A DNA stretch of 64,000 nucleotides from Isoetes taiwanensis (taxonomy: Eukaryota; Streptophyta; Lycopodiopsida; Isoetales; Isoetaceae), in the NCBI GenBank assembly GCA_021234155.1, contig JAJEKV010000045.1, positions 11,734,050 through 11,798,049 of the forward strand. The letters are read 5' to 3'. How positions within the stretch are numbered: position 1 is the stretch's first letter; every line of letters begins with the position of its first letter. Under the pieces are notes generated by a model. The model worked only from the letters and a program-made list of their open reading frames with translations, did no database searches and had not been told where the DNA came from. A program made the translations under genes and the position numbers. Below, piece by piece: positions 58,731 to 64,000 of the stretch.

Positions 58731-59327
58731 ACGCTTGATCACAGGCAACTGTTGTCAAAAATCGCCGCCAGTGAGCATTATCATTCCCCAAACGGCTTGT
58801 CATCTTAGCGTATCTCGCATAAAACCCTGTCGACGGCAGTGAGTGCTTGCGTATGCGTCATCCCCATTTCGTCCCATACCATGATACTTGCCTTTCTAAG
58901 TACCTCTGCTTGTTGGCTTATTGCATGTAGTGCAGAGGTTGCCTCTTGTGTGAGGTTGGTTGAGTGGTAACTTGAATGTCGAATGAACTATTTGTGTTCC
59001 CTTCAAGAGAAGGCTGGCAAAGCTTGTCCAAGCTACTGATACAACACTCACGCCACATCCTCTTAGTATGCTGATCAGATTGTTGAAGAGGAAGGTCTTG
59101 CCTGTGCCTCCTGGACCATCCACATTGATACATGGGGCTTGATGCTGGCTGATTGCATCGAGGATAATGTCGGCTATGTGCTTTTGCTCTATATTGAGCT
59201 TTTTGTAGTTTTTCTGCCCTTCTTTCAACTCCTTTTCTGCATCGAAGGTGGGTTCATTTGGGAAATTGCCTAGAATGTCTATCTGTAATTCTGGCAGTCC
59301 AAGTTGTTGGCATGTGCGGCCACTCAT
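58731..59327 (-). pseudogene. Helitron PIF1-like helicase, N-terminal half
   Basis: On the minus strand from about 59327: LNIEQKHIADIILDAI, then the Walker A segment VDGPGGTGKTFLFNNLISIL, then VSVAWTSFASLLLKGTQIVH and STFKLPLNQ. These are helicase motifs I and Ia of PIF1-type enzymes (GxGGTGKTFLY...LL, ASSGIAALLLxGGxTAHSxFKIP). The sequence then decays (RLGNDNAHWRRF) up to the CACTA 2 boundary and resumes at 49421. The Rep/HUH part expected upstream is not visible between 59.33 and 64 kb. Confidence 0.9.
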
Positions 59328-59365
59328 TTGGTAGATGTCTCGATGTCCTTCAGTGTATGGTTATT

Positions 59366-59419
59366 GTGACGTTCCAGGGGAATATACGCCATAGATACGT
59401 ATATTCCTGGACCCGTCAC
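59366..59419. repeat. 54-bp imperfect hairpin
   Basis: GTGACGTTCCAGGGGAATAT at 59366 pairs with ATATTCCTGGACCCGTCAC ending at 59419, with a loop of about 7 bases (CCATAGA). The arms match at about 20 of 23 positions. It could be a solo MITE tip or a terminator-like structure of a transposon. Confidence 0.7.
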
Positions 59420-59810
59420 TAAGTCGACCTTTGGGTAGCCTTGTCTACTTATTTAAAATGTTTTTGGAGGTGGGTGTCCTCTATTTTCCGGCCGTCGATA
59501 ACGCCGGTAACACTCCATTTTCCGGCCAAAAGCGTGATTTTGGCACCGGAAAAATTTTCGTAACCATTTTTTTCGGGCAAATCCTAAGCAAAACAAGATG
59601 CTAACGCATCAATGAGTTGCCCGTTGAAAGACCCATTGATGCATTCACAACTAGGTATCATTATAATCATCTATGCCGATTAAGAAATGTTGGGTTCACA
59701 TAATGCACAAGATGTTTATTGCAAAGTTCCATAATAAATTGTTTGGCTTTTTTAACTTACTTTATGGTGTAAAACTTTCATACTTATGCTTCTAACCTAT
59801 TCAAATATAT

Positions 59811-60590
59811 CAACATGCCAAGGTGGTTCCAACATGTCACCTAGGCTCAAACATGCCTAGGTGGCTCAAACATGCCACCTAGGGTCCAACATGCCATCTA
59901 GGCTCAAACATGTCAAGGTGGGCTCAAACATGCTATCTGGGCTCGAACGTGGCACTAAGGCTACAACACGTGAAGGTGGCTCAAACATGCCACGTGGACT
60001 CCATAATGCCACGAGGGCTCCAACATGCCAAGATGGCTCGAACATGCCACCTAGACTCAAACATGCCACCTAGGCTCCAACATGCCACCTTTGCTTCCAA
60101 CATGTCGCCTAGGGTTCTAACATGTCAAGGAGGCTCAATCCAACATGCCAAGGTGGCTCAATAAGGTGGCTTAAATATGCCACCTAGGCTCCAATATGCC
60201 AAGGTGGGTCAAACATACCACATAGGCTGCAACATGCCAAGGTGGCTCAAACATGCCGCTTAGGGTCCAACATGCCAAGGTGGCTCAAACATGCCACTTA
60301 GGCTCCAACATGCCAAGATGGCTCAACCATGCCACATGGGCTCCAACATACCAATCGGGCTCTGATATGTCACGTGGGCTCCAATACACTACCTAGGCTG
60401 CAATATGCTAAGGTGTCTCAAACATGCCATGTGGGCTCCAACATGCCACCTGGGCTCAAACATGCCAAGGTGGCTCAAACATGCCACTTAGGCTCCAATA
60501 TGCCAAGATGGTTCAACCATGCCACATGGGCTTGAACATGCCAATTAGGCTCTAACATGCCACGTGGGCTCCAACACGCTACCTAGGCTA
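59811..60590 (+). repeat. Minisatellite, CCAACATGCCA..GGCTCAAACATGCCA type
   Basis: About 780 bp of irregular 18-20-base units, alternating forms such as GGCTCAAACATGCCACCTA and GGCTCCAACATGCCAAGGT. All open frames across it (His/Thr/Cys-rich on one strand) reflect the repeat. Minisatellites like this are common in Helitron interiors. Confidence 0.92.
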
Positions 60591-61340
60591 AATTGTTCTG
60601 CACAGTTAGAGTTTAGCCTTAGAGTTATGTTTTTGTAAATGAAAGGAGTGCGCAAACATACTGTTTTGTTGTGCATCTCATCTGATATTTAGTGTGCATT
60701 TTTTTGTCCTTGCATCTTCACTTAATAAGAAGGATAAGAAATTCTAGATTTTGGAATCATAATTAGCACTGGAATTTAGAGGACAGACTGACAAATTATG
60801 TAGGTAGGAGACAAGATGGAGTAGTATAATGTTGAAGCACAAGTTTCTGTAAGAGCAAGTTCACAGTCTGCATTCAGATACTTTGTTTGGACACATTTAA
60901 TCTAAACCATGATGTCAACGTATGTGCCAGGCATAATGTTTGGTTGTTTATGCTAGGCCTGCAGTGCTCAGTCTATATGCATATATCCCTGGCATGAGTA
61001 CTTCAGAAGTCCGGCATGAATTTCGAGTCATTCGCGCTTGGCACGTAGCCCTCTAAAGAATTTTCTATGCCAAGCATGTATGAACACTCAAGCCAACACG
61101 TTTGCGCGCTTAGGCCTAGTTAAAGAAGGGCCGTTAACTTAAAAAAAAATCAAAGATCAAAATTCAAAATGACATTACACCATTAAAAATCACTACGTAG
61201 GGTCTTTTGCAGGCCTTATGATTTGGACGAAGGGATTGGTTTTTGTGTAATAGCATGTTTTTTGTAGAATGGAAATTTTGGAAGTTTACAAAGGTTGTGG
61301 TTTCGTTAGTAGGGGGTTTTAGTTCGTTTTGGAAATGGAT
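60591..61340. other. Spacer
   Basis: AT-rich sequence with no recognised gene or repeat. Confidence 0.3.
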
Positions 61341-61357
61341 CTGAGCCTTGTGTTAAT

Positions 61358-62499
61358 TTGAAGTCGGTACTGGCACTTGACACTGTCACTGTTCCTTATA
61401 TGGGCAAAAGTATGCTAGTGGGTATCGTGCTACTTGTACTCGTGCAATATAGGCATACGAAGTGGACAGGTTCCTGCAAAGAAAGTGTTGTGATGGCAGA
61501 TGTGGTAGATCGGTTTGCCTATGAAACCATATCGGTTAGTGCAGAAGGGAGTGGATTCCGTCGTGCGCAACGGTTCCTTAAGCCCGGAACTTGGTTAGAC
61601 ATTAAGAACTATGGGATTGTGCCTATTGACCGTACCTTTCAGTATGGGGACTATGATGGCGTGAAATTTTGCCTCAGACATAAATTTGTTTTGTTTCAAG
61701 TGAGCAGATAGTGTTGAAATTGCTGCCCACACGAGGATTGAATATAGCAGCTTTGTTAAATACGCCATGCCATTTGCGAGTCAACGGTAGTGTTATGGCT
61801 ACGGTCATCGGTTTGGATGAGACAAGGAGTGAGCCTTTGCTGCGTATTGCAGTTGGTGCACGAGTTGAAGCGAGAAGAGGTCTTTGTTCGAACGCCTGAA
61901 GACTTTGTATTTGTCTGGAGCAAGGCCAAGCGTTCAGGCCTTTGGCAAGTCCTTCTAAGAGCGCATTTCCTATTGTTTTTAAATACGATGGTACTTTTGT
62001 TGAATTTCTAAGGAATGTTGTTTTCTCGGCACATAATCGGTTGCTGAACGGTGGTGAGGTACTGTTTCGTGGTTTCATAAATGTATTGCATGTATTATGT
62101 TTAAATGATTTAGTATTTCCGGAGTTGTCTAATCAATTCTACATGTGTGGGTCAGATTACAGGGTAGCTGCGGTTACAGATTGGTTCTACGTTATAAGGT
62201 CTGTTTGCAGTAGTTGCTTGGAGGAGAATCGGGTGGATGTTGTATGCGTTAGGTGTGGCACGCGAGATGTAAAGGGACAGTTGACAATATCAGGAAAGAT
62301 AGTCACGCCAACCAAGACCGTGCGCATTTCTGTAGGTGGGCAAATTTTGGATGCGTTGCTTGGATATGGGGATGGCGGAACTCTGTCAGCACTTATGCGC
62401 GATCCACATGAGTTGCAGCAAATGCTTTTTCGTAATAGGCCAGTTTACACGTTTCGTGTTAACTATGCTGGAGAGATCACGGGGTTCTTAGTTGCGTAG
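61358..62499 (+). pseudogene. RPA-like OB-fold protein (possibly Helitron-associated)
   Basis: First frame (to 61711): VVMADVVDRFAYETISVSAE, RFLKPGTWLDIKNYGIVPID, then VKFCLRHKFVLFQ, with the spacing of an RPA70 DNA-binding OB domain (LKEGxxYxIxNFxVxPN...LxFxxxTxV). After two frame changes the last frame (61942-62499) ends with a zinc ribbon CSSCLEENRVDVVCVRCG followed by GQLTISGKIV, VRISVGGQILDALLG and VYTFRVNY, like RPA70 DBD-C. RPA-type single-stranded DNA-binding genes are frequent passengers of plant Helitrons, and helicase remnants lie 2 kb away (opposite strand). The frame changes indicate decay or unrecognised introns. Confidence 0.5.
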
Positions 62500-63160
62500 G
62501 TTTTAACTTATATGCGTGTGTTGTGGGTGTTTAAAAGTTCATGTAATTGTTAGGCTATAGTGGTGTGAGGTTGGAATTATGTAATCAAGTAAACGTGAGG
62601 ATGGTTCTTGTAGTGGAACTATGTGAAATTATAGTTTGTTTTAATGAGATTTGTTGCTTTAAGACATATTTTGTGTATGAGAAGGTGCTTGTGGGATTTG
62701 TTTCTTAAAGATAAGTTCATTTATGATATCGTGTTATTTAATGTTGGGCCCCTGTGATTAGTAAGGTTGGTCTCATTGTCAAAAGGTCGCTGGAAGTGAA
62801 GCTGCATGGATTACTGCTGCACATAAGATATCACTGTTGGGGACACATCACATCATATCAAGTCTGTATCATGCAGGTTTTAGTGGCCCATTCCTACATA
62901 AATACTGTCTACTTAACATAGGTTTGTTTCATGGAAGATGTGATCGCCCCTTCTATTTTTGTTTTGCTCATGCCTCTGTAATGAGCTCTATTATGTGTTC
63001 TTATTTGTCCTGTGATGACCTCTGTGAGGACCTTTATTTGTTTTCACTAAACTAATAACCCCTGCATTCAAATACGTTTGTTCCTCTATATTTACAACAA
63101 AGTAAATTGGTACTAAATGCAACCATCTATTTGTATTTGTCTGTCTAGATCCTGCAATAG
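62500..63160. other. 3' flank of the RPA-like remnant and intron of the Maf gene
   Basis: T-rich, no recognised exon. Earlier Maf exons (SAS-PRR motif) were not found here. Confidence 0.3.
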
Positions 63161-63634
63161 AACAGTCTCCACTTCTGCAAACTTTTTGGGATGAGACAGT
63201 AGTAAGGTTCTTCTCTTCTTTGTCATTAATGTGAATGTTATCGTACTTTGTCTCATGATGTCTCTGTGTACAAGGTAAGGTTGAGTTTGGAAAGATTGAT
63301 AGTGAGGAAATTAAAGCATATATTGCAACTGGTGATCCAATGGATAAAGCTGACGCATATGGCATACAGGTAACAGGAAAGGTTACATTGATTATTGAAT
63401 TTCAATTTTGCAAAAGTCTTATTGAAGTTTTGATTTCGAACACTTATAATTTGTTAAAATGATTATGGTCTATAATGGCGTTACAAACCTGCAAAACCAT
63501 CCAAATTGAAGTGCTGGAAACATGTTTGGTCCCAACATAACACCAATACAATCTCGTTTTCAGGGTCTAGGTGGCTCCCTTGTGAAGTCTGTTACTGGGT
63601 GCTTCTACAATGTTGTCGGTTTCCCCATCCACAG
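63161..63634 (+). CDS. Maf/ASMTL-type nucleotide pyrophosphatase, three exons (partial gene)
   Basis: Exons 63161-63201, 63280-63369 and 63564-63634 have canonical splice sites and compatible phases. They encode [12 protein letters not shown] / [20 protein letters not shown] and [10 protein letters not shown] / [20 protein letters not shown] and PIHR. This matches the second half of Maf proteins (F-EET-V-F, E.YV.SGEPMDKAGGYGIQ, LGG.LVE.I.G...NVVGFPLH). Maf enzymes hydrolyse non-canonical or excess NTPs (dTTP/UTP, m5UTP), cleaning the nucleotide pool; the plant form is cytosolic or plastidic. The usual GG of KAGGYG is KADAYG here. The first half is missing to the left and the final exon should lie past 63634, so it may be a host gene interrupted by transposons or a captured piece. 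Confidence 0.82.
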
Positions 63635-64000
63635 GTGAATGCAATTAACTTTCAATGAGAACTATGTTATTTAAATCCACTTGCATGCTGGAAAAAGAAG
63701 TAAAACTTAGAGATGCCGCAAATTCTGTCATTATGGCAAAACTTGAAACTTTCAAGCTGGTTCACTGCCATATGAGAACATAATGTCATAGCTGGAACAT
63801 ATCGTTTCTGTTATTGAACAGAAATGATACAACATTATGCAGGTTTAGATGTTTTAAAAGGTACATTTTCCTTCTTAACCATTTCTCTGTTGCCTTAGTT
63901 CTTTGAAGAACTAAGGTTGGATAGAGCAGCAAAAGAACCTCATTTTATTAGCAGCAGATTAAGTAAAGCAACATCAGAGAGCATCGTACAAAGAGAAAAC
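63635..64000. other. Intron or 3' flank of the Maf gene
   Basis: No further exon could be recognised before the window ends. Confidence 0.3.

Larger units (their letters stand above)
49419..58733. mobile_element. CACTA transposon 2 (nested, 9.3 kb) with ACG target duplication
   Basis: Runs from CACTAGCTATTAGCGACGTC (49422) to the inverted end TTCTCTAGTAGTG (58730), flanked by ACG on both sides (49419-49421, 58731-58733). It shares both subterminal regions with CACTA 1; its left tip lacks 11 bases of the inverted repeat (CTACAGAACGG after CACTA). It sits inside the Helitron helicase gene, which reads on across it. Inside are a LINE insertion, a tandem duplication and a PIF/Harbinger element, which account for at least half of its length. 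Confidence 0.9.

Noticed and set aside
59861-60535. Open frames of 67-84 codons in the minisatellite
   Set aside because: Pure products of the repeated unit, present on both strands.
59815-60590. CRISPR-like array
   Set aside because: Units are irregular, spacers are not unique and the context is a plant nuclear genome.

Overview
This is nuclear DNA from a land plant. Signs are PLS-type PPR fragments, a malectin-like secreted protein, a fragment of plastid co-chaperonin CPN20, a plant-type Copia element and CACTA, PIF/Harbinger and Helitron transposons. I cannot name the species. The repeat load, long non-coding spacers and scattered genes fit a large genome such as a fern, lycophyte or gymnosperm, but this is inference. 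There is almost no intact host gene content. The best candidates are a four-exon malectin-like gene at 24.4-25.9 kb and three exons of a Maf/ASMTL-type nucleotide pyrophosphatase at 63.1-63.6 kb.

Layout. 0-2.27 kb: 3' part of a repeat gene with a D...DNCAGQNKN...GHTHEDVD signature (DUF7869-like, probably an RNase H-fold transposase), next to a PPR fragment. 4.56 kb: a Helitron 3' end. 6.0-9.3 kb: a Copia element (minus strand) missing its gag side. 9.3-10.8 kb: an acidic gene remnant and a diverged DUF7869-like fragment. 11-17.7 kb: mostly unrecognised sequence ending in a second Helitron 3' end. 18.19-23.20 kb: a complete CACTA transposon with a TTC target duplication, TNP2 remnants and a captured CPN20 piece. 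24.4-25.9 kb: the malectin-like gene. 26.6-33.8 kb: Helitron-derived sequence split by a 5.7-kb TTAA-flanked transposon; the matching empty site lies at 35.1 kb. 33.8-35.0 kb: a truncated DUF7869-like copy. 35.3-35.85 kb: a YMDD reverse transcriptase fragment cut by a third Helitron-type end. 36.27-47.69 kb: sequence bounded by a 32-bp inverted repeat. It holds a nearly full-length DUF7869-like gene (minus strand) and, towards the other end, decayed genes including a DUF8039-like exon and a methyltransferase-fold-like protein, interspersed with GCGC palindromes. 48.4-49.4 and 58.7-59.3 kb: two halves of a Helitron PIF1-type helicase, split by a second CACTA element (49.42-58.73 kb, ACG duplication). 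That CACTA itself contains a LINE insertion and a PIF/Harbinger element (54.11-57.87 kb, TAA duplication) carrying ABCA-transporter and PPR fragments. 59.8-60.6 kb: a minisatellite. 61.4-62.5 kb: an RPA-like OB-fold gene remnant. 63.1-63.6 kb: Maf exons.

The window is thus a stack of nested insertions whose order can be read from target duplications and split genes. The least familiar parts are the TTAA element with its periodic palindromes and the 11.4-kb inverted-repeat unit that combines a DUF7869-like and a methyltransferase-like gene. Many reading frames are broken by 1-2 base indels, also between near-identical copies. Decay is the simple explanation, but assembly error cannot be excluded.
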